Counted from the first letter of the stretch, positions 33,708 to 42,954 are shown. The stretch is 64,000 nucleotides of DNA from Lentisphaerota bacterium (GCA_015061805.1 SUVV01000012.1:1-64000), one strand, 5' to 3'. Notes: generated by a model not told the origin, from the sequence alone. Numbers and translations: made by a program.

Positions 33708-35779
33708 TTTTTCTCCAGATGTTTGAACCATACAAAGATGACTTCCGCAATGATCAGAAACGTTCCGCCGGTGAGCAGCGGCCAACTTACCGGATTGCTC
33801 ACTCCGGAGGCAACACCGCCTTTGAACAACAGCAATGCACTCATAAACAACGCAAAGCGGAAAAGCCAGCGGGCAAGGTTGATCATGATCTTGTTGAACA
33901 TCTCTCCGGAATTTCCGGTTCCGCCGCCGGATTCCGGTTCGCCGGAGCGTTTCATCGCAGCATAAACCAGCGTGGAGGTCATCTTTTCAAGCGAAATACC
34001 TGACTCCTTTGCCGCCATCGGAACCAGACTGTGTTCGGTGTTTCCGGGAAGATTGTTGCCTTCGAGGATGTAGGGCGTGCCATCCGGGGCCACGATGAAA
34101 TCCACGCGCAAGATGTCCCGGCACCGGGCGGCATGATAATATTTCAATGCGTATTCCTGTGCGGTCTTGATCACCTCCTGCGAAAGTGACTTCGGCGGGC
34201 AGAGATACTGGGTCTGACCGTTGGCGTAGACATATTTGGCATCCCAGTCGTAGAAGCCGCTGGGAGAGATGATTTCGATCGGTGAAAGGACGGTCGCATT
34301 GAGAATGGGGATGGAGATCTCCACGCCGGAGATGAACTCTTCGACCAGAAGTTCATCGGAATATTTGAAGATCATATCCAGCGCATCATCCCATTCGGCA
34401 ATGGAACTGACTTTGACGATACCTACCGTCGAACCTTCGCAGGGGGCTTTAACCATCACCGGGAAGTGCAGTTTTTCCGGGAAATCACGGTTGTTTCTGG
34501 AAATTACCGCCCAGGGAGCCGTCGGCAGTTGGATATCATCCAGCAGCCGTTTTGAGGCGACTTTATCCATGACCAGAGCGCTGGCAACCGAACCGGAACC
34601 GACAAAACGGATTTTGGCTTTTTCCAGTTCATTCTGCAGTTTGCCATCTTCGCCGAAACCGCCGTGAAGCACCGGATAGACCACATCGCTGTTGATCATG
34701 GTCGGGGTCACGGCACATTTGCGGATGTCGGTCAATTCCACCTTGAATCCGGCATTGCGGAGCGCCCGCGCTACACAGGCGCCGCTTTGCAGAGAGATGT
34801 CGCGTTCACTGCTGACGCCTCCGTAGAGGACGTTGACGACCGGGGTGGGGGTGTCATGTTCGATCGCTTCTTTGGTGCTGCTGTTGACCGGGACGATCTC
34901 ATTGGTGAGGTAGAAACCGTATTTTTCGCTGACGGCTCTCCGGAGAATACGGATGAGTGAAATGTAATCTGCTTCCGTGGAGTTGCCGTGGTTGAGCAGA
35001 TAATTGGCATGTTTGCTGCTGACTTCCAGATTGCCGATACGCAAACCGCGCAGACCGCAGCGGTCGATCAGCATACCGGCGGGTTCAAGCGGAGAGATGT
35101 TGCGGAAAGCACATCCGGCAGAACGTCCTGCCGGTTCTCTCAAATGGCGTTTTTCCCGTTCTTCGGCGATGGCTTTTTCCTCTGCGGCGCTGTCGCCGGG
35201 GGTGAATTCAAAGACCGCTTCGGTGATGAAAACGTCGGCAGGGATGGAGGTCGTGCGGTAAAACCATTCGATCTCACTGGCCTCGGCGTTCCACTGCGAA
35301 CCATCCTGACGGAAACCGTAGATTTTGCGGATGAACTTTGAGATTTCAACGCCGTTGGCTCCGGCATTCATCCGGATCGCGCCGCCGATACTGCCGGGAA
35401 TTCCGGAAAGCGGCGCCATGCCGCAGAGTCCGGCTTTCGCTGCCGCCGAACAGAGCATCGGCAACTTGGTGTAAGCACCGCAATTGATCTGATTGCCATC
35501 GGTGGAAATGTGGGCAAAGTAACTTCCGGTGGCGCGGATCATCACGCCGGGGAAGGGGGTGTCGGAACCGACGATATTGGTTCCGGCGCCCAGGAAGAAA
35601 GTTTTGATCTTTTTTTTGTGAAGAAAGGCGAGAAGTTCACTCAATTCTCCGGGAGTTTCCGGTTCGGCAAGCAGGGGTACCGGCGCGCTTCCAACCCCGA
35701 AACTGGTGAGTTCGGAGTAGGTGCGGTCAGTGTATATGCGCAAATCGGGAAACTGTTTTTTCAGAATTTGTTCAAGCAT
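33704..35779 (-). CDS. murB-ddl: Fusion of MurB and D-Ala-D-Ala ligase with C-terminal membrane anchor
   Basis: 691 aa. Residues 1-295 are MurB (UDP-N-acetylenolpyruvoylglucosamine reductase): LGAGTNIVGSD (63-73), SGIPGSIGGAIRMNAGANG (125-143), YRTTS (174-178), SAGCAFRN with Cys223 in the serine position, and SSKHANYLLN (254-263). Residues 313-610 are Ddl: LYGGVSSERDISL, LHGGFGEDG, the ATP-grasp VMVKAPCEGSTVG, and EGNNLPGNTEHSLVP near 573. After a glycine-rich linker the tail has two hydrophobic segments (about 636-652, 667-686). So two cytoplasmic steps of peptidoglycan precursor synthesis are tied together and probably held at the membrane. It starts 8 nt after hisI. Confidence 0.93.
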   Translation of the reverse strand: MLEQILKKQFPDLRIYTDRTYSELTSFGVGSAPVPLLAEPETPGELSELLAFLHKKKIKTFFLGAGTNIVGSDTPFPGVMIRATGSYFAHISTDGNQINCGAYTKLPMLCSAAAKAGLCGMAPLSGIPGSIGGAIRMNAGANGVEISKFIRKIYGFRQDGSQWNAEASEIEWFYRTTSIPADVFITEAVFEFTPGDSAAEEKAIAEEREKRHLREPAGRSAGCAFRNISPLEPAGMLIDRCGLRGLRIGNLEVSSKHANYLLNHGNSTEADYISLIRILRRAVSEKYGFYLTNEIVPVNSSTKEAIEHDTPTPVVNVLYGGVSSERDISLQSGACVARALRNAGFKVELTDIRKCAVTPTMINSDVVYPVLHGGFGEDGKLQNELEKAKIRFVGSGSVASALVMDKVASKRLLDDIQLPTAPWAVISRNNRDFPEKLHFPVMVKAPCEGSTVGIVKVSSIAEWDDALDMIFKYSDELLVEEFISGVEISIPILNATVLSPIEIISPSGFYDWDAKYVYANGQTQYLCPPKSLSQEVIKTAQEYALKYYHAARCRDILRVDFIVAPDGTPYILEGNNLPGNTEHSLVPMAAKESGISLEKMTSTLVYAAMKRSGEPESGGGTGNSGEMFNKIMINLARWLFRFALFMSALLLFKGGVASGVSNPVSWPLLTGGTFLIIAEVIFVWFKHLEKK

Positions 35780-35787
35780 GATGAAAT

Positions 35788-36165
35788 TTATCCTTTGTAA
35801 ACTTTATCCGGGTCAAACAGAGGAGCGGAGAGTTCTTTTGAAGATTTTCCGTCCGTTTCGGTGTAAAAGCAGCTGCGGTGTCCGGTATGACAGGCAGCGC
35901 CGCCGATCTGTTCGATTTTGAAAATGACCGTATCCCGGTCACAGTCAACCAGTATCTGATGAACCTTTTGCAGATTGCCGCTGCTTTCGCCCTTTTTCCA
36001 GAGTTTCCGGCGGCTCCGGGAGAAGTAGGTGGCATAACCGCTTTTCAGAGTTTCCTCCCACGACTCTTTGGTGATGTAGGCGAGCATCAGCACCTCGTTG
36101 GTCTGCCAGTCCTGCGCGATTGCCGGGAGCAGTCCGTCGCCTTTGCTGAAATCAAGTTCAAACAT
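35788..36165 (-). CDS. hisI: Phosphoribosyl-AMP cyclohydrolase
   Basis: 125 aa from ATG at 36165 (AAAGGA 6 nt before). It opens the purine ring of PR-AMP in histidine synthesis. Motifs are LPAIAQDWQTNEVLMLAY, SRSRRKLWKKGESSGN, VDCDRDTVIFKIEQIGGAACHTG and RSCFY, with the metal-binding cysteines and aspartates. There is no HisE domain, so it is a stand-alone HisI. Oddly, it leads an operon of peptidoglycan genes and has no other his gene nearby. Confidence 0.95.
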   Translation of the reverse strand: MFELDFSKGDGLLPAIAQDWQTNEVLMLAYITKESWEETLKSGYATYFSRSRRKLWKKGESSGNLQKVHQILVDCDRDTVIFKIEQIGGAACHTGHRSCFYTETDGKSSKELSAPLFDPDKVYKG

Positions 36166-36333
36166 AGAAAATCCTTTCGGTAATACAATATCATAAATAT
36201 ACGCAAATAACATACATCACCAATATGGTTAAAGCAAGGTTTGCTTTGAAAATATTTACAGTTTTTTCTTTGATTTCAGTTGTTGCAATGTTATATTATA
36301 GTTGCGTACTTCAACAGGAAAGGTCGGTTACAG

Positions 36334-37497
36334 ATGAAAATTTTGATTTCACTGCTGTTTGTTTTGCCGCTGATGATTTTTGCCGGGTATAACACTCCGG
36401 ATGTTCAGATCACTTACCGCCGGATGGTCAATGCCGGAGAATATGTAAAGTTTTCACTCGTCAATGTGTCGGGTAATGCAGAAAAATTCGATGCCCGGTT
36501 CATTTTGAAAGATGCCGCGGGAGAAACGGTGTTCACTTCCCCCTGGAGCAGTTTTTTCGGGAAAGAACAGCATGGAGCTTATTTCTGGTGCGATACACTG
36601 CCGTGGGCGTACACCGACCATTTGAACTGTGAGCTGGAAATCCGGCAAAATGGCAGAATTACCCGGTATGACGGACTTTTGCCGATTCAAGTTGAGGTCG
36701 CCGTAAATTATAATCCGGGCATGTTCAGGCAGGCAACCAGTCTGATCGGCAAAGCGACTTTGAAACGCAATTTTGATGAAAACGGCAAAATGAACATTTC
36801 GGTTGCCGCGCAATCTCCCATACTCAAAGTGGAGGGGGTGTGTAACGGTCAGGCTGTGCTGACCATGCCGGGAAACGGGCGCAAACAGTTTTCATTTGAA
36901 GTTCCGCCGGAATTAACCTTTCCGGTACGCAATTTCAAAGTTACCCTTGCTGACGGTAAAACCTGGTGCAGCCGCATGTTTCCGTTTCCCATGACCCGGG
37001 ATATCCGCCGGGTGCGGGTCTGGCATGAAAAGACAGGACGTCCGGTATGGGTGATGTGTTCCGGGAGCCGTTTGAGAACTTTGCCGTTCAAACGGCAAGC
37101 GGCTTTCGGAAGTTTGGATTTTGCAAAAAATACGGTCTCCGGATTGACGGCGTTCACTTTTCAGGCGGATGTGCTTCAACGCAACTCTGCCGGCGTGCAG
37201 AAGATCGCAGAGTGCAAAGGCGTGTTTCTGATTTTGAGCGATAATGGCAAAATCGTGTTGATCGTCAGGAAGCCGGGGAATAAACACTTTTGGCGCTGTG
37301 ACAGCGGTTTGACATTGACTCCGGGAAAGAAGATGAGACTGGAGTGGTATTATGATTTTAATGACCAGACGCTGGGAATTGACGGGAAAGAGGTCGAATG
37401 TAAATTTGTTCAACTGGATAAAAAGAATCACTTCCCGGCAAAGATCAATGATTTTGACGGAACAGTTTCCGGTTATTCCATACGGTATGGCCGATGA
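36334..37497 (+). CDS. Secreted protein of unknown function
   Basis: 387 aa from ATG at 36334. A signal peptide (MKILISLLFVLPLMIFA) is followed by beta-rich sequence with no family I recognise. The end (GTVSGYSIRYGR, after SGLTLTPGKKMRLEWYYDFNDQTL) looks like a concanavalin-type jelly roll, similar in flavour to the end of the 971-aa protein at 9314. A possible promoter TTGATT-16-TATATT lies at 36271-36298. The downstream 500 bp are all repeats. Confidence 0.6.
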   Translation: MKILISLLFVLPLMIFAGYNTPDVQITYRRMVNAGEYVKFSLVNVSGNAEKFDARFILKDAAGETVFTSPWSSFFGKEQHGAYFWCDTLPWAYTDHLNCELEIRQNGRITRYDGLLPIQVEVAVNYNPGMFRQATSLIGKATLKRNFDENGKMNISVAAQSPILKVEGVCNGQAVLTMPGNGRKQFSFEVPPELTFPVRNFKVTLADGKTWCSRMFPFPMTRDIRRVRVWHEKTGRPVWVMCSGSRLRTLPFKRQAAFGSLDFAKNTVSGLTAFTFQADVLQRNSAGVQKIAECKGVFLILSDNGKIVLIVRKPGNKHFWRCDSGLTLTPGKKMRLEWYYDFNDQTLGIDGKEVECKFVQLDKKNHFPAKINDFDGTVSGYSIRYGR

Positions 37498-37501
37498 CTG
37501 T

Positions 37502-37700
37502 GTGCGGCGGTGCATCGCGGGCAATCTCGCGCCTTGCTCCTGCGCCGATGCAGTCGAGGACGCAAGTCCACTCCTGCATTGTACTCGTCGCAAAACCCGA
37601 CCTTGCCGCACCCTGCATCCGCCGATTACAGCAACGTTATTGGATCCCCGGCGTGCGGCGGTGCATCGCGGGCAATCTCGCGCCTTGCTCCTGCGCCGAT
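37502..37700. repeat. 48-bp perfect direct repeat pair
   Basis: 37502-37549 and 37653-37700 are identical over 48 bases (GTGCGGCGGTGCATCGCGGG ... TGCGCCGAT), 151 bp apart. They start 5 bp after the stop of the secreted protein. The sequence resembles the GATCTCGCTTTGCCGGGGCGCGCC repeat after tgt. Confidence 0.85.
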
Positions 37701-37739
37701 TAGCAGCGTTCTTGAATCACAACTGCCGCGACAACGGAG

Positions 37740-37999
37740 TGGCATTTGTGTTGGTTTGCGCAGCAAACCAACGTGAAGCGCAGGATAAATCCTGCGTGAA
37801 GCATTGCTTCGCAATGTGAAGCGTTTGCCTGTGGCAAACATGAAGCGCTCGCTTACGCGAGTAAGGATATGATGATTTTATATCTCCTGTTTGCGACCAA
37901 CGGGAGCAAACATATCCCGCTTTTTTTGAAAAGGGATGGGGGCGCGGGGGAAGGGAAAAACTTTTTTTCACGAGAAAAAAAGTTTTTCCCTTCCCCCGC
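37740..37999 (+). repeat. Palindromic repeat element, copy 5, with a string of short hairpins
   Basis: From the left: GTTGGTTTGCGCAGCAAACCAAC, GCAGGATAAATCCTGC, ATTGCTTCGCAAT, GTTTGCCTGTGGCAAAC and CTCGCTTACGCGAG, mostly joined by GTGAAGC linkers. Then come the ACCAACGGGAGCAAACATA flank and the long hairpin (37944-37999, perfect 25-bp stem). The hairpin ends 7 nt before the speE stop codon on the minus strand. Confidence 0.87.
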
Positions 38000-38006
38000 A
38001 AGCCAA

Positions 38007-38855
38007 TCACTTCTGCAGCAGACGCTGCACGAAGTTGGGGTGGGCGAACGCGGCGCGGTGGATGGCGCTGTTGTAGTAGCGCAATTGTGAGGCGATTTCC
38101 GGTTCGACTTCGCGTGCCGGGGTGCGGACATCTTTAGTGTCGGAAGCGATACAGACGCCGATCATTCCGGTGGGGTAGGTCGGGACACTGATAGCGCCGT
38201 AATCGGCGAAGTTGAAGTTGCTTCGGGAGGCGTCAAGCAGTTGTTTTACGACATCGGGCAGGAGCCATGGGGATTCGGCCTGAGTTGCGGCGACGCCGCC
38301 GGGGCGCAGGGCGCGCTTCAAATTTGCGTAGAAATCGGCGGTAAAGAGGGGAGCGCCGGGGCCGCCGGGGTCAGTGGAATCGACGATGATGAGGTCGTAG
38401 TATTCCGGTTTTTTTTGAATGAAGCAACTGCCGTCGGCGATATTTATATTGACTCTGGGGTCATTGTAACCGCAGGAGAGTTCCGGCAGGAATTTTTTTG
38501 CGGCATCGATGACATCGGCATCGATTTCGCAGATATCGAGAGTTTTTATTCCGGGGTGGCGGGCGAGTTCGCGCAGTACGCCGCCGTCGCCGCCGCCGAT
38601 GACCAGGACTTTTTCCGGATTGCCGTGGGCGTAGTAGGGCAGGTGTGCCATCATTTCCTGATAGGCGAATTCGTCGTAACTGGTCAGCTGGATGATGCCG
38701 TCGAGCATCAGCAGTTTTCCGAGTTCGCAGGTTTCAAAGATCTCTATTTTCTGAAAAGGGGTTTGCTTTTCAAAGAGTTTTTCTTTGAATTTGATACATT
38801 GACCGTAGCCGGTTCCGGCTTCGATCGCCCAGTTTCCTTGCAGCAGATGTGTCAT
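38007..38855 (-). CDS. speE: Spermidine synthase
   Basis: 282 aa. It transfers aminopropyl from decarboxylated SAM to putrescine. Motifs are QTPFQKIEIFET, LMLDGIIQLTSYDEFAYQEM, VLVIGGGDGGVLRE (SAM-site glycines), VEIDADV-like CEIDADVID, IIVDSTDPGGPG (catalytic aspartate) and FYANLKRALRPGG. No SpeD/SpeA lies in the window. Its ATG is 2 nt after the purF-like stop, so the two are one transcript, and its end runs into palindromic element copy 5. Confidence 0.95.
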   Translation of the reverse strand: MTHLLQGNWAIEAGTGYGQCIKFKEKLFEKQTPFQKIEIFETCELGKLLMLDGIIQLTSYDEFAYQEMMAHLPYYAHGNPEKVLVIGGGDGGVLRELARHPGIKTLDICEIDADVIDAAKKFLPELSCGYNDPRVNINIADGSCFIQKKPEYYDLIIVDSTDPGGPGAPLFTADFYANLKRALRPGGVAATQAESPWLLPDVVKQLLDASRSNFNFADYGAISVPTYPTGMIGVCIASDTKDVRTPAREVEPEIASQLRYYNSAIHRAAFAHPNFVQRLLQK

Positions 38856-38857
38856 GA

Positions 38858-40303
38858 TCAGTCAAAGTCCGGAATTTCATCGTTGACGTCGCGGCCGTTC
38901 CAGCAGTAGGTGCAGACCTTGTCCGGCTGCAGTCCCATGGAACTGATCAGGGATTCCAGTTTCTGGAATTTGAGGCTGGTGAGGTTGAGTTCCTTGCGGA
39001 TCTCATCGACCATGGCGTTGTATTTTGGTGAACCGTGTTCGAGATACTGCTTGATGACTTCGTCGGAAGTGTTGCCGTTTTCCAGGCGGGCGATGGCGCG
39101 GCGGGCGGCGAGATCGAGTTCGCTACGGGAACGGGAGAAGTTCAAAAAGCGGCATCCGAAAAGCAGCGGAGGGCAGCTGGAACGCATATGGATCTCCTTG
39201 GCGCCCCGGCGGTAGAGCCGTCCAACCGTATCGCGCAACTGAGTACCGCGCACGATGGAGTCGTCGCAGAACAGCAGGCGTTTGCCCTGGATCTGTTCCA
39301 GAACCGGGATGAGTTTCATCCGGGCGACCTGTTCGCGGAGTTTCTGGTTGGGCGGAGTGAAACTGCGCGGCCAGGTGGGAGTGTACTTGACAAAGGCGCG
39401 GCGGTAGGGCTTGCCGGCGGCATGAGCGTAGCCGACGGCGTGGGCGATACCGGAATCCGGAATGCCGCTTACCGTATCGATATCGGGCAGGATATCCTTG
39501 TCCTGTTCCGCCATGTTTTCGCCGTTGCGATAGCGGGCGCTTTCGGTGTTTACTCCTTCGTAGCAGCTGGAGGGATAACCGTAGTAGACCCAGAAGAAAC
39601 TGCACATTTTCATCGTCCGTCCCGGAGTCCGGAGCTGGGAAACGCCGTCGGCGGTGATCTCAACGACTTCGCCGGGGCCGAGTTCGCGGAACATTTCATA
39701 ATCGAGGGTCGGGAAGGCGGTGGTTTCCATGGTGACCGCATAAGAACCGGGCTTTCTGCCGAGGATGACCGGGGTTCTGCCATAGCGGTCGCGGGCGGCA
39801 TATAGTTTGTTGCCGCTGAGGATCAAAATGGAACAGGAGCCATCGATCACCCGCTGGGCATATTCGATGCCGGCGACCATGGAGTTGCTGCGGGAGATGA
39901 GCATTGCCACGACTTCGGTGGGGTTGGGTTCGCCGTCGGCGGATTCGGCAAGGTGAGAGCAGCCGGAGGCGAATGCCAGATCAAGGATCTCATCAACGTT
40001 GTTGATTTTGCCGACGGTGATGATGGCAAAGGTTCCGAGCTGACTGGAGATGATCAGCGGCTGATCTTCGGTATCGCTGATGACCCCCATGCCGGTGTTT
40101 CCGGAGAATGAACCGATTTCGGAATCGAATTTGGAACGGAACTGGGCGTTGCTGATATCGTGGATGCGGCGATCGATCTTGCCGGCAGGATTGGTTACGG
40201 CGATGCCGCCGCGTTTTGTACCGAGGTGAGAATGATAATCAGTACCGAAATAAATGTCACTTACGCAATCCGATTTGGATGCAACTCCGAAAAAACCGCC
40301 CAT
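38858..40303 (-). CDS. Amidophosphoribosyltransferase-like protein lacking the N-terminal cysteine
   Basis: 481 aa. The overall plan is PurF: an Ntn-glutaminase-like half with HSHLGTKRGGIAV and TGMGVISDTEDQP, then a phosphoribosyltransferase half with the PRPP loop LLFCDDSIVRGTQLRD and PPLLFGCRF. But it begins MGGFFGVAS where active PurF has Cys as first mature residue (CGxxGI). The only nearby cysteine is internal (Cys13), so glutaminase activity is doubtful. I remember related proteins with the same GGFFG start in other gut bacteria, annotated as PurF. GAGG lies 6 nt before the ATG. The partner gene is speE. Confidence 0.8.
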   Translation of the reverse strand: MGGFFGVASKSDCVSDIYFGTDYHSHLGTKRGGIAVTNPAGKIDRRIHDISNAQFRSKFDSEIGSFSGNTGMGVISDTEDQPLIISSQLGTFAIITVGKINNVDEILDLAFASGCSHLAESADGEPNPTEVVAMLISRSNSMVAGIEYAQRVIDGSCSILILSGNKLYAARDRYGRTPVILGRKPGSYAVTMETTAFPTLDYEMFRELGPGEVVEITADGVSQLRTPGRTMKMCSFFWVYYGYPSSCYEGVNTESARYRNGENMAEQDKDILPDIDTVSGIPDSGIAHAVGYAHAAGKPYRRAFVKYTPTWPRSFTPPNQKLREQVARMKLIPVLEQIQGKRLLFCDDSIVRGTQLRDTVGRLYRRGAKEIHMRSSCPPLLFGCRFLNFSRSRSELDLAARRAIARLENGNTSDEVIKQYLEHGSPKYNAMVDEIRKELNLTSLKFQKLESLISSMGLQPDKVCTYCWNGRDVNDEIPDFD

Positions 40304-40413
40304 AAAAAACCTCTTTTGTAGTTGAAAAACCTTTTGTCAGCGCTTAAATTAATATGCAAAAGCGTTTTTTTCAAGGGCGCAGAAATATTTTTGATAAAAA
40401 AAGCATTTCCGGC

Positions 40414-40442
40414 TTGAAAAAAGCGGCAAATGGAGTTATCTT
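40414..40442 (+). promoter_or_regulatory. Promoter of the rpmJ-rplQ cluster
   Basis: TTGAAA (40414-40419), a 17-bp spacer and TATCTT (40437-40442). Together with the spacer (CGGCAAATGGAGT) it closely resembles the promoter before rpmH. Confidence 0.75.
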
Positions 40443-40447
40443 ATATG

Positions 40448-40757
40448 GAAAGCATCAGGAAATGCTTTGGCAGTTGCGGTCAAATAATTCCACCGCCCGC
40501 GCTGTCGGGGTCTTTCCGGTGGGCGCTGCGTGAACCCGAAAAATCGCGCAGGGCAGTGTAGAGCATCAAGCTTAGTTTGGATGGCGTCACACATCGCTTC
40601 CGGTGATGAAAATTTCCGGAAAGGGATAGGTGTACGTTTCTTGTGTCGTTTTCAGAAACGGTGCCGGTGAAAAATGAACCGGTCCGCAACTGGCGCGGTA
40701 CAGGTGATGGATGAATGAAACTTAACAAAACAAGTAAAATTTTACGGGAGTTTGAAA
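40448..40757 (+). other. About 310-nt leader before rpmJ, possibly structured
   Basis: This stretch lies between the promoter and the L36 ribosome site, and no convincing protein is encoded. It starts with an AAGCAT...ATGCTT hairpin and contains several GC-rich inverted repeats (CACCGCCCGCGC / GCGCTGCGTG area, TTTCCGGAAA, CCGGTG...AACCGG). It does not match 4.5S, 6S, tmRNA or RNase P signatures that I know. It could be an autoregulatory ribosomal-protein leader or an unrelated small RNA. Confidence 0.4.
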
Positions 40758-40874
40758 ATGAAAGTTAGAGCGTCGGTGAAGCGCAGATGTGAATTCTGTC
40801 AGATCATCAAACGTCACGGCAAGATCCGGGTCATCTGTTCGCGTGATGCACGTCACAAACAGTGCCAGGGCTGA
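40758..40874 (+). CDS. rpmJ: 50S ribosomal protein L36
   Basis: 38 aa ([20 protein letters not shown] ...). It has the zinc-binding pattern C11, C14, C27 and H32, so it is the C+ form of L36. GGGAG lies 7 nt before the ATG. The protein is too short for most ORF finders. It heads the cluster, followed by S13 after 68 nt. Confidence 0.95.
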   Translation: MKVRASVKRRCEFCQIIKRHGKIRVICSRDARHKQCQG

Positions 40875-40942
40875 TGGCAGTACAGTAAATCGTAAACAAG
40901 TTTTTTCTAAACAATAACCATAAAAACAGGACAAATTAAATC

Positions 40943-41338
40943 ATGCCTCGAATCATCGGTGTTGACATTCCTGGAAACAAGCGCATTGAATACTCCTTGC
41001 GCTATCTCTACGGTATCGGACCTGCCAAGGCGCTGGAAATCATCGCCAAAGTCGGTATCGACCGCAACCTCATGGCCCGCGATCTTTCTCCGGAGCAGAT
41101 CGCCCAGATCACCAAGATCCTGCAGGACGACCTGCTCGTCGAAGGTGACCTCCGCCGTACCGTCGCCGCTGACATCCGCCGTCTGCAGCAGATCAACTGC
41201 TATCGCGGTATCCGTCACCGCCGCAATCTGCCGGTTCGCGGACAGCGCACCAAAACCAATGCCCGTACCCGCAAGGGTAAGAAAGTTACGATCGGTGCTA
41301 TCCGTGACAAAACTCAGCGCCGCTTGGCCAGCAAGTAA
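40943..41338 (+). CDS. rpsM: 30S ribosomal protein S13
   Basis: 131 aa. It starts MPRIIGVDIPGNKRIEYSL with YGIGPAKA, the helix-turn-helix GIDRNLMARDLS, and the C-terminal RGIRHRRNLPVRGQRTKTNARTRKG tail that contacts 16S rRNA and the tRNA site. The tail is slightly longer than in E. coli. Second gene of the cluster. Confidence 0.97.
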   Translation: MPRIIGVDIPGNKRIEYSLRYLYGIGPAKALEIIAKVGIDRNLMARDLSPEQIAQITKILQDDLLVEGDLRRTVAADIRRLQQINCYRGIRHRRNLPVRGQRTKTNARTRKGKKVTIGAIRDKTQRRLASK

Positions 41339-41393
41339 TGCTGCGTGAAAAAGTTTGATTGAGAAATAACCATTTACAGAAAGAGATTTCAAT

Positions 41394-41825
41394 ATGGCTG
41401 ATGAAGAATTGAAAATCGCGGATACCGCGGCTGAAGCGGCTGCTCCCGCGGTCAAACAGCGCGGCAAAAGCGGTCGCTATATCCCCAGCGGTATCGCTTA
41501 TGTGCTTGCCACTTTTAACAACACCAAGGTCACCATTACCGACCTTCACGGAAATGTGATCAGCTGGTCCACCGGCGGTAAGAACGGTTTCAAAGGATCC
41601 CGTAAGAGCACCGCTTATGCTGCTCAGCTGATTGCCGGCGACGCCGCCAAAAAAGCTCAACTCCTCGGCATGAAAGAGGTCGAAGTCCGGATCAAAGGAC
41701 CCGGCGCCGGTCGTGAATCCGCCGTTCGCGGAATCGCTGCCGCCGGTATGGAAATCAGCGTGATCAAAGATATCACTCCGGTTCCCCATAACGGTTGCCG
41801 CCCCCCGAAACGCCGCCGCGTCTGA
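41394..41825 (+). CDS. rpsK: 30S ribosomal protein S11
   Basis: 143 aa. The core [50 protein letters not shown] and the end [12 protein letters not shown] are all canonical. The first 25 residues form an alanine-rich acidic extension. In most bacteria rpsD follows. Here rpoA comes next. Confidence 0.97.
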   Translation: MADEELKIADTAAEAAAPAVKQRGKSGRYIPSGIAYVLATFNNTKVTITDLHGNVISWSTGGKNGFKGSRKSTAYAAQLIAGDAAKKAQLLGMKEVEVRIKGPGAGRESAVRGIAAAGMEISVIKDITPVPHNGCRPPKRRRV

Positions 41826-41935
41826 CGCAGTACGGATGTTTCCTGCCGCAGTCAAGGGTGACTGCGGCAGTTGGATGCCAATGAGTTGAAAACGTGTTCA
41901 ATTTTATGAACACAGCAAGTTTGGAGGAAAGAATT

Positions 41936-42952
41936 ATGAATTCATCAATCGGTTTCCCGATGCCCAAGTCGATCGTTGTCGATGAAGCTACCGAGACCCC
42001 GACTTATGCGAAGTTTACCGCACAGCCGTTTCAGCGCGGTTTCGGGCATACTTTGGGAAATGCCCTTCGCCGGGTGCTGCTGTCAAGTCTTGATGGAACT
42101 GCTATCTGCTCCGTCCGGATCGATGACGCGAAACATGAATTCGATTCACTTGAGAACGTGGTTGAGGATGTCACCGAGATCGTGCTTAATTTGAAGTGCG
42201 TCAAGTTGAATCTTTACTCTGCCGGTCCCAAGACTCTGGAAATCACCAAGGACAAAGCCGGTCCGGTGACCGCTGGAGATATTGTCTGCGACAGCACCGT
42301 CGAAGTGCTGAATCCGGAACAGATCATCTGCACTCTGGATAAGGATAAAAAATTCCACGCGGTTATCGAAGTTATCACCGGCCGCGGTTACCTGCCCGCC
42401 GAAGAGAGCAATGCTCCGCGCACGATCGGAACCATCCCGGTCGACTGCATCTTCAGCCCGGTGACCCATGTCAATTATCAGGTCGGAGCCGCCCGTGTCG
42501 GTGAAGAAACTGAAATGGACAGCCTTGAACTGGAGATCTGGACCGACGGCCGCATCACTCCGCGCAACGCGCTGGAAGAGGCCGCCCGTATTCTCCGTGA
42601 CCACCTGCAGCCCTTTATGGATTCCCAGGTGCCGGAAAAGAATGTCGTGCTCAATGACGAAGAAGAAAAACTGTTCAAACTTCTCGCCCAGGATGTCGAG
42701 GTCCTTGACCTTTCCGTCCGCGCTATGAACTGCTTGAACAGCGCCAATATCAAGTTGGTTTTCGAATTGTGCAATAAAACCGAGAGCCGGATGCTCAAAT
42801 ACCGGAACTTTGGTAAAAAATCACTGGATGAAATCAAAGAAAAAATCGAAAAGCTCGGTCTGGAATTGGGTATGACCCTCAGCGACCGCCTGCTCTCCGC
42901 CCTTGAGGCGGAAGCCGTCCGCGTCCGTGCCGATGCAGAGGAGAGTAATTAA
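41936..42952 (+). CDS. rpoA: RNA polymerase subunit alpha
   Basis: 338 aa from ATG at 41936, which has GGAGG 7 nt upstream. An earlier ATG at 41894 has none. N-terminal domain: [23 protein letters not shown] (dimerisation). The C-terminal domain has [19 protein letters not shown] and [17 protein letters not shown] (the UP-element and activator contact surface). The end is acidic. It lies directly before rplQ, with 2 nt between. Confidence 0.97.
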   Translation: MNSSIGFPMPKSIVVDEATETPTYAKFTAQPFQRGFGHTLGNALRRVLLSSLDGTAICSVRIDDAKHEFDSLENVVEDVTEIVLNLKCVKLNLYSAGPKTLEITKDKAGPVTAGDIVCDSTVEVLNPEQIICTLDKDKKFHAVIEVITGRGYLPAEESNAPRTIGTIPVDCIFSPVTHVNYQVGAARVGEETEMDSLELEIWTDGRITPRNALEEAARILRDHLQPFMDSQVPEKNVVLNDEEEKLFKLLAQDVEVLDLSVRAMNCLNSANIKLVFELCNKTESRMLKYRNFGKKSLDEIKEKIEKLGLELGMTLSDRLLSALEAEAVRVRADAEESN

Positions 42953-42954
42953 TC

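Noticed and set aside
37740-37999. Hairpin strings considered as a CRISPR array
   Set aside because: The repeats are not identical, have no constant spacer length, and no cas gene is near. They are different palindromes with a common linker.
40448-40757. rpmJ leader considered as tmRNA, RNase P RNA, SRP RNA or 6S RNA
   Set aside because: None of the conserved cores (GGAAAG...ACAGAA, GGUUCGAUUCC-like T arm, SRP GGAAGG loop) is seen.
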